Shown: positions 31,851-42,073 of the stretch, in pieces
How positions within the stretch are numbered: position 1 is the stretch's first letter
How the letters are laid out: each line of letters starts with the position of its first letter
Assembly (NCBI GenBank): GCA_946811695.1
Contig: OX328125.1
Coordinates: 38,060,227-38,124,226 of the forward strand
Origin: Gonocerus acuteangulatus
Lineage: Eukaryota > Arthropoda > Insecta > Hemiptera > Coreidae
Length of the DNA: 64,000 nt
Reading direction: 5' to 3'
Made by a program: the position numbers and the translations under genes
Notes under the pieces: model-generated
What the model was told of the DNA's origin: nothing
Databases searched by the model: none
What the model saw: only the letters and a program-made list of their open reading frames with translations

Positions 31851-32252
31851 TATATATAGAGAACTCTGTCTCTATCTCAGTGGAGCTCCATTATATAATT
31901 TCTGTGGACTCATAGCGACTCAAAATTGGCGATTACAAAATGGCGGATTACATTAGTAACAGATTATCGTGACTGCCATTCAATGAACATAGCGAACCAA
32001 AACGAGGTAATCATTCTTTACCAATTTTTTGGAATACCATTTACAATTTGGAACCAAAATGGAAACTAGCGAGCTTAGTGGTTTTTTTTTTTTTTAGATC
32101 AAATGTTGAACTGTGTTGTTAAAGGAGCCTTAAACAACAAAATAAAATAAAATTAAAATGGTAACTCACAAAATTACACTAAGTATCTGGATAGGAAAGT
32201 TGTAGAACTATTGATAAATTGTAAAAGAATTCTTGAAAAGAATGTAAATATT
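31851..32252. other. No gene recognised
   Basis: Mixed sequence with a T run at 32082-32094; no repeat partner found. Confidence 0.4.
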
Positions 32253-32625
32253 TGTACCTCGGAGGTAAAGGACACCATGTCCATCTTTTCATTAATTTGA
32301 CTTAACAACATGATCATAATGTGGATTTTGCGATCTTTATAAGGGTATAGGGCACTATGTCCTGTTCCCGTAAATAACGAAGAAAATACAGCGAAAAATA
32401 AAATCATTTCCGTTTTCATTAGAGATAAAAGACACCATGTGGAGGACTTGGCTTTGTTTGATTATGATCAATACTTCCAATTGCCTATCAATGTCAATAA
32501 GAATGTGAAAAATTGTCTTCAAACTGTTTCTATAAGTAACAAAAAAACAAATTTTAATAGTTAAAAGTTATGGAAAATTGGCTCTCCTGAACAATTGACA
32601 TGGCGTCCTTTACCTCCGAAGTACA
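32253..32625. mobile_element. Candidate MITE with about 28-bp TIRs
   Basis: The left end TGTACCTCGGAGGTAAAGG, then ACACCATGTC, is the near-inverse of the right end (complement TGTACTTCGGAGGTAAAGG, then ACGCCATGTC): two mismatches over about 29 bp. ACACCATGT recurs at 32430 and GCACTATGTCC at 32351. The 373-bp interior is AT-rich and non-coding; the minus-strand frame at 32174-32419 runs across its left end and is not a gene. No certain target duplication. Confidence 0.8.
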
Positions 32626-33269
32626 GATATAGTTCTTTATAATTTTTTGTAGTTATTTATAAAAAGAATGTTTGTACACGGTAGAAGCAGCGTAAAACAA
32701 TAAAATAATAATATAAACAGAAATTGATTAAGCCAAGTAAGAGAAAATGTGGTTAAGAAAGTCATTAAATATTTATTGTTAATAGTCAAAAGCTCGTGTT
32801 TTCCCCAAGCCGCAAGATTTATGAAGTACATCCTCAAGCATCGTATAACAGTGTTATCTCTAGAAATATTAGAAGTGATCTGGCGTGGGAGATAAATTAG
32901 TATAAGGCAAACACTGCAAGAAATGGCGAACTTGCTTCCTCCCATAAATCGAGAGGGCTGCTCTCGCGTTGCTCTTAAGAAATAGATCTATAGCCGAGTA
33001 TCAGATCAAAGAGTCAGATCGCTAGTGATTTATAATCAGTAGGAACGATCTGATAATAAACTCCTACATGATGTATGGCTCCTTAAGATATGTAAATGCC
33101 ATTTCATTCAATGATAGACCAAATGTTTTTTCTGTCTATAATCAGATTAAAGAAACCGAGAAATCATTAATGTTTATTTTTAAATTTAATTTGATCGGTA
33201 ATAATGTGTCATAAGCCCCTAAAAATTAAAAATATCACTGAGCTCATACAAATTATTTTATTTTTGGAA
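32626..33269. other. No gene recognised
   Basis: The hydrophobic frame at 32637-32945 (minus) is AT-driven and has no family features. Confidence 0.4.
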
Positions 33270-33350
33270 TAATACCGTTTTACGGCGCTAATGGCCGATT
33301 TGTCGATGCGCTGTAAAAAATAATAATAATAATAATAATAAATAAATTTT
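33270..33350 (+). mobile_element. SINE 3'-end fragment with (AAT)n tail
   Basis: TTTTACGGCGCTAATGGCCG, then ATGCGCTGTAAAA, followed by (TAA)n. It matches the complement of 23846-23915. The tail has drifted to a trinucleotide repeat. Confidence 0.65.
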
Positions 33351-33357
33351 AAAAAAA

Positions 33358-33492
33358 ATACCGTTTTAGTTGGCCAAAGCGATTCCAAGTTCTGGATTGA
33401 TAGTATTCCATACCCCGGAAATGGTCCCAGCCCCCCCCCCGAAATTCCAATTTTCCGAGCCCCCTGAAATTATTTCCTATATACGCCCATGA
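33358..33492 (-). mobile_element. Half copy of the GGGCGTATAT-type hAT-like MITE
   Basis: It matches the complement of one half of 39257-39514. Shared blocks are GTTTTAGTTGGCCAAAGCGA (related), ATTCCATACCCCGGAAATGG, a C run, and the end TATATACGCCCATG. The opposite TIR is missing. The end abuts a HINE fragment. Confidence 0.7.
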
Positions 33493-33620
33493 GTCATCTT
33501 AGCGGGTTTCAGTTTTTATCCCCAGTTTCATACCTTAGAATAGAGTCAGTATATTTTTGCCTGAAGCTTCCTTGAAAATATAAACGCTTGCAGAATCATC
33601 TGTATAGGTATATAACTTTA
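33493..33620 (+). mobile_element. HINE 5' fragment
   Basis: AGTCATCTTAGCGGGTTTCAG (a diverged subterminal repeat) is followed by TTTTTATCCCCAGTTTCATA and TTAGAATAGAGTCAG, then TTGCCTGAAG, as in the 49-kb HINE fragment. Confidence 0.6.
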
Positions 33621-34066
33621 TTATTATTTTATCAATTTCATAATCAAGACATTATTTTAATGTTTTTCTTAACCGTTACACCGGGAAAATATACAAATTA
33701 CGCACATTTTCGTTGTCGAAAAATTAGAATTTAACGAAAACTGGCCAAGAGGAAATTGCACAAATAAGTGAAAGGGCATTATTAGGTTCTAGTCAAGTTT
33801 TTAAGGGCCTAATAATTGGCCCTATACTATAATATCATAACTTTTATAAGAAACTGTTATTGGGAGGGGCCTGGATCTTAGTTATTTTGGGAAGATATAT
33901 ATTTTAATACGTTTTCCGCGAAATATATATTCCCGAAAGTTCAATATTAAATAACATATCATATTTTTCGTAGAGAAATTAATATTTTGAGAGGGATTCA
34001 AGTATTTGTGAAATGAAGAATGGATGTCTTCTGTATGAGTACGTTTGTTAGTTTGTTATTTTTCAG

Positions 34067-34102
<36 letters not shown>

Positions 34103-34351
34103 CCAGTCAATCTAGCTCAAGGTTAGCCTGACTAAAAGGGTTATTCCGGAGCCAAGAGCATTATTACTTTCTTTTAAACAGGGCCATTACGGCTACATGT
34201 CCCGGACAAGTCTTTGCTCTCTCGCCAGCTCCGTCGGACCTTAAGGGGAAAGCAAGTCGAGTAAACGAAAATCCAAGGAAGTAGCTAGGACAACGGAATG
34301 CATAGTTCCATTAGTTCTATCTCGTTGCAATTTCTTTGGGGTTTTTAAAAT
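33621..34351. other. No gene; (GT)n microsatellite at 34069-34100
   Basis: The (GT)n tract is pure. The remainder is AT-rich without frames. Confidence 0.6.
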
Positions 34352-35924
34352 AAAAGTCCGTCTCGCAGAACTGCATCATCTTAGCGCGGTTCCGTTCATA
34401 TCTCTAGTCTAATTTGGAAAGATTAAAATAAAAGCAGTTATTATTTTGGTTCCACCAGTCTTTTTTTTTAAATTAATTATTATAATGGCGTGTCAACCCT
34501 TAAGGTCACTAACGCCATTCCTGTGAGTAGTAAAGTCTTGAAAAGTCATGATTTACAATCTTACCTGGAAGGGTCCGCTACACTAGAAACAGACCCGCTA
34601 GTGACAAGGTCTTGGAATCTTGGAAATCTATATTTCTAACAATAAATTGTTTTTGTTATTTTACTTAACCAGTTTTATTGTCAAATACATTATCCAACTG
34701 TAAGCAATTAAAAAATAACAAGAAATAAAACAGACAAAAAGAACCATTGGAATAAACGAAATCAATTAATTTAAAGCTTTAAGCACTTTTTTCTCCGATT
34801 GACATCGCCTAATTAAAACTTTCTTCAGAACCTTTTTTGTACAGCATTTAGTAAGCTTCCGAATGGTAATCTTCCGCTTCACAAGATTGTCAACGGTTTT
34901 CGAGATACTAACGAAATTATACAAAGTTACCAAAACTTTTTTTGTCTGTTAATAAAATATTTTATTCTAACCCTTTCTTTACTCTAAACGTAACAAAAAT
35001 TTCAACATATTAGTGTTGATGAAACTCGAACATGCAGAAAATGTTTCAACTGTATCCCATAATTCTAAGTACCAAAATCAAAGACAAAGAACCCTCCCTA
35101 GGAAGGACGCTAGGCAGTTGAAAAGCTATATATCTTGGAAATCCATATCTCAAACATTAAATTATTTTTCTTATTTTTCTTAACCTGTTTTATTTTCAAA
35201 TACATTATCCAACAATAAGCAATTAAAAAAATAACAAGGAATAAAAAACAGACAAAAAGAACAGTTCGAATAAGCGAAATCAATTACTTTAAAGTTTTAA
35301 GCTCTTATTTCTCCGATTGACATCGCCTAATCAAAACTTTCATTAGAACCTTTTTTTTAGAGCATTTAATAGGCTTTCTAATGATATTCTTCCGTTTACC
35401 AAGATTTTCAACCTTTTTCGAGATATTAAGGAAAGTAAACAAAGTTACTAAAACTTTTTATGTCTGTTAATAAAATATTTTATTCTAACCCTTCCTTAAC
35501 TCCAAACGTAACCAAAATTTCAACATATTAGTTTTGATGAAAGTAGAACATGCAGAAAATGTTTCAACTGAATCCCATGATTCTAAGTACCCAAACCAAA
35601 AACGGTATTCAAAAAATATTTTTCCAATTTTCTCGAAAACGGTTAAAGCTATCGCCTTGAAAATGGTTTCATTCGTTTTCCTAGCCCAGGAGTCATGTAA
35701 AACGAGTACTTAGAAGCTTATGAACTCAAAAACGTAAGCGTTACGATTTTTTTTGCGCGAATTTCGCCCCAAACGCCATCTTCCAGTAGGCAGATTTTGC
35801 TGGTTAACGAACTTGATTTTTCAAATTGGACGAAGGATTTTTGTACCAAATTTCATCAAAATCGGACCATTCGTCTTCTATCTAGAGAGCGAACAGACAA
35901 ATATATATATATATATATAAATAA

Positions 35925-35991
<67 letters not shown>

Positions 35992-36131
35992 AATTTGAAC
36001 CACCGTTATTTTCGGTCTCTAGGGGTTCTGAAACGCGAAATTTTCTAGTCGGCACTTCCGGATTGTTTCATTGTATCAACCCTATAAGCGGGGTTCCTCC
36101 CTATGGGGGAGGGAGGAACCGCGCTAAAAAC
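34352..36131 (+). mobile_element. HINE-2: Helentron-associated non-autonomous element
   Basis: The 5' end GTCCGTCTCGCAGAACTGC is followed by the subterminal repeat TTAGCGCGGTTCC (34381-34393). At the 3' end lies a perfect 11-bp stem with a 7-nt loop (36092-36120), overlapping the inverse repeat GGAACCGCGCTAA (36115-36127). The interior has two roughly 350-500-bp tandem units (around 34740-35100 and 35190-35600), the ACGTAAGCGTTACGATTTTT block and an (AT)n tract at about 35902-35990. A SINE fragment is inserted at 34463-34533. No protein is encoded. Confidence 0.78.
34463..34533 (-). mobile_element. SINE 3'-end insertion in HINE-2 with short target duplication
   Basis: HINE-1 reads CCACCAGTCTTGAAAG across this site. 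Here AGTCTT occurs at 34457-34462 and again at 34534-34539, with 71 bp in between that match the 15190-15273 fragment. It is therefore a SINE-derived insertion with a 6-bp or slightly longer duplication and a T run on the plus strand. Confidence 0.8.
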
Positions 36132-36166
36132 TATACATGTTGTACTACAATTTTTCGTGAAGCTAT

Positions 36167-36426
36167 ATCAGTACCTTGGAACAAAAATGGCCAATGTCCA
36201 AACCTCTAAAGTTTGAGTGAACTACGCAAGTGACATCAGGGTAGGATGGACATAATTGTTAAAAGGGCCAATGTTAAAGAAAAATATTCCGTCCCTCAAA
36301 AACTAACTATGCGAAAACATTGGCCTTTTTAAAAATTAAGGTTTATCCCACCCTGATGTCACTCGTGAAGTTCACACGAACTTCAGAGGTTTGGGTATTA
36401 ACCATTTTTGTTCCAAGATACAGACA
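36167..36426. mobile_element. Palindromic element between two HINE copies
   Basis: The left arm (36167-36276) and right arm (about 36315-36426) are inverse copies. Blocks include CTTGGAACAAAAATGG, CAAACCTCTAAAGTT, GTGACATCAGGGT and GGGCCAATGTT against their complements. Divergence between arms is moderate. No coding. Confidence 0.85.
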
Positions 36427-36730
36427 TATTCAGTCACAATTGAACAATCTAATCCTATAAACCTGCAAGATGTTATGTTAAAGATATTTTTTTATAAAGA
36501 TGTCATATGGCTGTGGAACCCTGAGATTTTTGTCACAGGGGACGCTTAAGTGTAAAGGATGTGAAGTTACTGGTCATGTGAAACTGAAATAGATTTTGGG
36601 ACGAATTTGTGCCCGAAAAATTAGAAACTGAAATGGAGGGAATATAAACACACAGATAATTAAAAACCGACATTACTTCTTGGATGACCTGATATATATA
36701 ACCTATAAACAAATTTGAACATGCTCGTTT
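36427..36730. other. No gene recognised
   Basis: Short spacer between the palindrome and HINE-4; the minus frame at 36533-36757 runs into HINE-4 and is not a gene. Confidence 0.4.
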
Positions 36731-36868
36731 TTTTAGCGCGGTTCCTCCCTCCCCCATAGGGAGGAACCCCGCTTATAAGGTTGATACAATGAAACAATCC
36801 GGAAGTGCCGACAAGAAAATTTCGCGTTTCAGAACCCCTAGAGACCGAAAATAACGGTGGTTCAAATT

Positions 36869-36933
<65 letters not shown>

Positions 36934-39810
36934 TTGTCTGTTCGCTCATTTCTGGCTTCCCTGATGGTCCGATTTTGATGAAATTTGGACAAAAATCTGT
37001 CGTCCAATTTGAAAGGTCAAGTTCGTTAACCAGCAAAATCCGCCCACTGGAAGATGGCGTTTGGGGCGAAATTCGCGCAAAAAAAATCGTAACGCTTACG
37101 TTTTTGGGTTTATAAGCTTGTAAGTACTCTTTTTATAGGCTTCTTGGGCTAGGAAAACGAATGGAACCATTTTCAAGGCGATAGCTTTAACCGTTTTCGA
37201 AAAAAACTGAAATGCCGTTTTTGGTTTGGGTACATAGAGTCATGGGATTCAGTTGAAACATTTACTGCATGTTCCACTTTCATTAAAACTAATATGTTGA
37301 AATTTTGGTTGCGTTTGGAGTTAAGGAAGGGTTAGAATAAAATATTTTATTAACAGACATAAAAAAGTTTTGGTAACTTTGTATACTTTCCTTAATATCT
37401 CGAAAAAGGTTGAGAATTTGGGAAACGGAAGAATACCATTAGAAATCTTACTAAATGCTCTACAAAAAAGGTTCTAATGAAAGTTTTGATTTGGCGATGA
37501 CAATCGGAGAAATAAGTGCTTAAAACTTTAAAGTAATTGATTTCGCTTATTCGAACTGTTCTTTTTGTCTTTGATTTTGATACTTAAAATTATGGGATTC
37601 AGTTGAAACATTTTCTGCATGTTTGAATTTCATCAACACTAATATGTTAAAATTTTGGTTACGTTTGGAGCTAAGGAAGGATTAGAATAAAATATTTTAG
37701 TAACAGACATGAAATGTTTTGGGAACTTCGTATACATTCCCTAATATCTCGAAGACGGTTAGGAATATTGGTAAACGGAGGGTTACCATGCGAAAGCTTA
37801 TTAAATGTTCTTTAAAAAAGATTCTGAAACAATTTTTGATTAGGCTATGTCAATCGGAGAAATAAGTGCTTAAACTTTGAAGTAATTGATTTCGTTTATT
37901 CGAACGGTTCTTTTTGTTTGTTTTTATTCCTTGTTATTTTTTAATTGCTTAAGGTTGGATAATGTTTTTGACAATAAAAAAGAGTAATTAAAATAAGAAA
38001 AACAATTCATTGTTAAAAATATATCAGGCTGTACCGTATGAAATGTCAGTTTTGAATTTGTCGATTTCCTTCAAATGTCTTGAAACTGTCGAGGCTCCTA
38101 CTCCGAGTTCTTTGGCATATTCCCTAGTGTTTTTAATTGCTTATAGTAGTCAAATGTATTTGTCAATAAAACAGGATAAGTATAATTAGAATCAATATTT
38201 TGTTTGTTAGAATTCGAAGATGCCGTATGAATATCTAGATTACAGTACTGGTGTTGATTTCGTTCTTTAGAATTATTCTTGGTATTCCCTATTTTCATCT
38301 GTTACCCATAGTTTTTTATTGTTAGTAGGTTTTTCTTATTGATTATAGAATATAAATCTATTTTGCTACAAAACAGGATACGTAAAATTAGTGACAATAT
38401 TTCGGAGATTTCTGAGCGAAATACTTTTAAGATTTTCTACCACCACGAACGGCTTTTTTCCTCTATTTTTATCCACTAGATAGGCTTTATTTTGCATATT
38501 ATTCTATATAAGTTTTATTCAGCAGGGGATTCTGATGAAATGTCGTGTTTTTGCTGTGGATTTTAAATACGACGTATCTAAGATTGGATAACATTAGCGA
38601 GTCTACATAGTTAAGAACCGACGACGGAGGATTACCTCTTGCTATGATTTAGTCTACATATGTATATTAAGTCCTAAATCCAAAAAATAAACTTTACAAC
38701 GGTTAGATACTATGAGCGAATATGGCGGTTCAATGCCCGTAGAAACAAGGGGGCCGCAGGAAATTTACCTGCTAAGAGTTAATCCTCAAGAGCTGTAAAT
38801 ATACCCCAGGTATCTGCCGACACAAATACAAAGCCTAGGCGGAGAGCACCCCAAAAACTCAGATCCAAACATAAGGTTATATACTAAATATTCATAAAGA
38901 CTACTTAGTTGTAAACCGATTCATCAATTAGCAATCAATAGTTTTCAACAAAGGTTATATACTAAATATTGATAAAAAGTATTTAATTAGAAAAAAAACA
39001 ACAATATTCCACAAGACTTGTTTTTGGTCCATTTGTGTCTACTCCATAGACTTAATTAGGTATATTATTCTATTGTAGTTGGGCAACTAAACTTTGTTGT
39101 TAAATAAAGTTTTTTTCTTGACTTGTTATTCGTCAAGACTTTTATTTGCCCTTGTGTATTTACTAGATAGGTTTTATTCGGCATATTATTCTATATAGCC
39201 TATATTAGGCAGGGTATTCTACTCAATCTTGTGTACTTCTTCTTGATCCTTCTGTACATGGGCGTATATAAAAACAATTTCGGGGGGGGGGGGGGGCTGA
39301 GACCATTTCCAGGGTATGGAATACTAAATATTTAGAGCTTGGAATAGTTTTAGGCAACTAAAACGCTATTACACGTAAAATAAAATATGTTTTATGAACT
39401 AAGTGATCTTATTTAATTTATTTTTAAGGGTTTTACGAGAAGTTTTTATCATCAATTCAAAATTTCGGGAGGGGCTGCAGCCACCTCAGCCCCCCCCCCT
39501 CATATACGCCCATGCTTCTGTATCCTCTAGAAAGGCTTTATTAGGCATATTTTGTATTGATTTATAGAGCTTTACTTTAGAATGAGAGCCAGATTCTGTA
39601 ATTTCCGCTTCTGTGTAAAAGTTAGCTGCAGCCGGTGTCCCTGACGCCTTAATATCACTTTTATTAGAGATGTTCGAGAGGATTTTGACAATTTTCACGA
39701 GATATATATAAAAAAATAAGTTTATTTCTTTTCTAAGCTTATCAAATGGCACTAGGGACATGAACGGAACCGCGCTAAGATGCTGCAGTTCCTGCGAGTC
39801 GGACTTTTTT
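36731..39810 (-). mobile_element. HINE-4: long Helentron-associated element with nested MITE
   Basis: The plus strand starts with TTAGCGCGGTTCC (36733-36745) and the 3' hairpin, and ends with GGAACCGCGCTAA (39766-39778) and the complement of GTCCGACTCGCAGGAACTGC. It is therefore on the minus strand. Internal tandem units start near 37246 and 37596, then three shorter, more diverged units with GGATAACATTAGC- or ACAGGATAAGTA-like blocks (37930-38420). It is about 1.3 kb longer than the other copies, partly because of the hAT-like MITE at 39257-39514. Confidence 0.75.
39257..39514. mobile_element. hAT-like MITE with 8-bp target duplication and G/C-run ends
   Basis: The TIRs are CATGGGCGTATAT (39257-39269) and its inverse ending at 39514. 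CTTCTGTA is duplicated on both sides (39249-39256 and 39515-39522). An 8-bp duplication points to the hAT superfamily. Just inside each end lies a long G run (left) or C run (right), so the termini can pair over about 30 bases. The 258-bp element has no coding capacity. A half copy lies at 33358-33492. Confidence 0.88.
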
Positions 39811-39982
39811 TCTTAACACATGGGTTATAAAACGTCGACAGTCCACGTCCCTATTGCGTCATCGTGTCGAATTTGTAAGGTTTCTTATAAGACGTGTAAA
39901 AACCCTAATAAAGGAACCAACCAGAAATAGGTAAATAGATCATCTTCACCAGGAATAGACACTCATAATAAAAAAAGTGGTG
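39811..39982. other. Spacer, nothing recognised
   Basis: Short sequence between HINE-4 and the next palindrome. Confidence 0.4.
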
Positions 39983-40400
39983 GACACGCTAAATCCGAAT
40001 CCGGAGTCCGTTTCACTCAATCACGTCAGGTTTAATGTCATTTGAAGGTCAAATTTCGTAACAAGTCTTTTAACAAGAAATAACTAGAGCTTCCATGGTT
40101 TTGAGGGTCGCTGAATTCGAATCCGAGGTCTGTTTTAGCACATCGACGCAAAATCAAGGCCATTTCTAGGACAAATATGCTTATTTTGCAAAAAATGAAT
40201 CTGCAGTCGAAAATTTATTTTTGCTAAATAGACATATTGGTCCTTGAAATGACCTTGATTTTGCGCTGATGGGGTGAAACAAAGGATTATTTCTTGTTAA
40301 ACTACTTCATTCGAAATTTTTACCTTCAAATGCCCTTTCAAGCGCCCTTATACCTGACGTGCTGGAGTAAAACGGACTCCGGATTCGGATTCAGCGTGTC
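39983..40400. mobile_element. Long palindromic MITE
   Basis: The outer arms GACACGCTAAATCCGAATCC, then GGAGTCCGTTT, pair with the complement at 40370-40400. CACGTCAGGT and CATTTGAAGGT blocks are also mirrored. An inner pair CACATCGACGCAAAATCAAG against CTTGATTTTGCGCTGATGGG continues the symmetry. The whole 418 bp could fold back. The ORF at 40294-40512 crosses its edge and is an artefact. Confidence 0.85.
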
Positions 40401-41355
40401 GAAATACATTAGAATATATGTATGGTGGCTTTGGAAAATACCACTTCTTTTATTTTGTGTGCCTTTGTTAATTCATTCATTCGAAGAACCACGAAGCCTT
40501 AGAGAATGCTGATAAAAACCTCTTACATTGAGATACTATAATTTTGTGCAATAAAAAAGAATAAACATCTCGTCCTCATGACTATTGTGGTGAAAGCTCT
40601 GCAATTAAAAACGAGATAATATAAAAATGTATTTTTTTTTTTTTTTTTTTTTTTAGAGTAGGAATATTTTTCTTCAGAAACTTTATATAACTCTTTATAT
40701 AAATTAACTAATAAATTAAATGAATATAAGAAATAATTGTATTAATCTTATTTCAAACTTCATGGGTTGAATGTTATAAAATTAGTAAATTGAAATATAT
40801 TTCTTAATATGGCTGCTTTTCAGTTTTCTGTAAGAAAGTATTTTGTTGCTTAACGGTTTAGTATAATGGTTATTTGGTTACAAGTTGGCTGAGGCTGAAG
40901 GTAAGTGTGTTAAACCATTGGAGGTGGTTGGGTTGAAGTTTACCCTGGCCTGGGATTTGGGGATACACGCTCTACAACTTACCTTAATAGCTACACCAAA
41001 CCCTCGGCGTCTACTACAAAATAGAACAATATACAAAGTTCATTATAATTAATAGGTGGTTCTGATGACCTTAGCTGTCGGAGAAGCTGTGAAATATAAT
41101 AAAACAAATAATCAGGGTATTTCTATTTAATATATCCGTGTTTATACATGTTATTACGACTCTGAAAATCTGTTATATAGCAGATGGCTAGATTATATCA
41201 GGTTCTGGTTTCGTAGATGTTCCTCCGATCACTGAGAGAACGAAAAGAAAATTCTAATAAGTAGGGCGGGTTCCCTGGAAAATTTAATTAGCGCTCACGA
41301 AGTTCAGCAGTTTTATGTTTAAGATACTGTGATAGATGTGTTGGCCTTAAGAGGT
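40401..41355. other. No gene recognised
   Basis: AT-rich, with a T run at 40631-40654. No repeat partner in the window. Confidence 0.4.
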
Positions 41356-42073
41356 AAGGCCTCGGGTACGATACGAGCGAAGAGCGATGAGCGATAAGCA
41401 AAAAACTTCAGAGCAACGTCGCTCACATTAATGTTTAGCTGGAGTGCAGTAGGAATGAGGGAGGAGTGGCTACTGTAGGCCTGAGCGACCGGGCGACGTG
41501 GTTTGCAGGTTCCAGCCTGTTGCTCATCGCTTAGCCCAGAAAAAGGCTACAGCCTCTAAATCTTAACCAATTTCAATGTTTTTTGTTTAAATGAAAGCTA
41601 ATAAAATTTAGAACAACTTTGTCAATTCCCTTGTTGAGAAAGTTGTTTCCCTTGTTTATTAAATTACCTACGTGGAAAGATGTTTATCTTATAAATAATT
41701 TCAAAATATGAATCCTAATAAAACAGTAAATGTGGTGATAGTGAATGTGAGCTTTTAATTTCGGAAGTACAAAGTATGGAACGATTGACACAGTTATTTT
41801 AAAAATACAATCATAACTAAGAAACTATGAGAAGAGGTTCGAAATGTATTAAACATGCAAGGTAAAATATTTTTATTAACTAAAAATTTAACATATATTT
41901 TTTTTAAATTAATATTTTAACTAAAAAATGTACCTATATTGAAGAACGCGATGACGGAGACTAAAGGAAATAACCGCCCAGCCGCTCTGTATCGTAGCCA
42001 GTGCCGCTCTTCTGCTAAACGCTCTGTTGTCCTGTCGCTCATCTCTCATCACTTGTTTCGTACCCGAGGTCTA
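41356..42073. mobile_element. Candidate DNA transposon or MITE, TIR with CCTCGGGTACGA
   Basis: The left end AAGGCCTCGGGTACGATACG mirrors the right end (complement AGACCTCGGGTACGAAACAA). Both ends continue into imperfectly mirrored GAGCGATGAGCGA / GAGATGAGCGACAG blocks. The 718-bp span codes for nothing recognisable. A second inner inverted pair (GAGCGATGAGCGATAAGC at 41380-41400 against TGCTCATCGCTTAGCC at 41520-41537) suggests a composite or partly duplicated end. Confidence 0.65.

Noticed and set aside
40294..40512. 72-codon plus-strand frame
   Set aside because: It crosses the right arm and edge of a palindromic MITE and has no family features.
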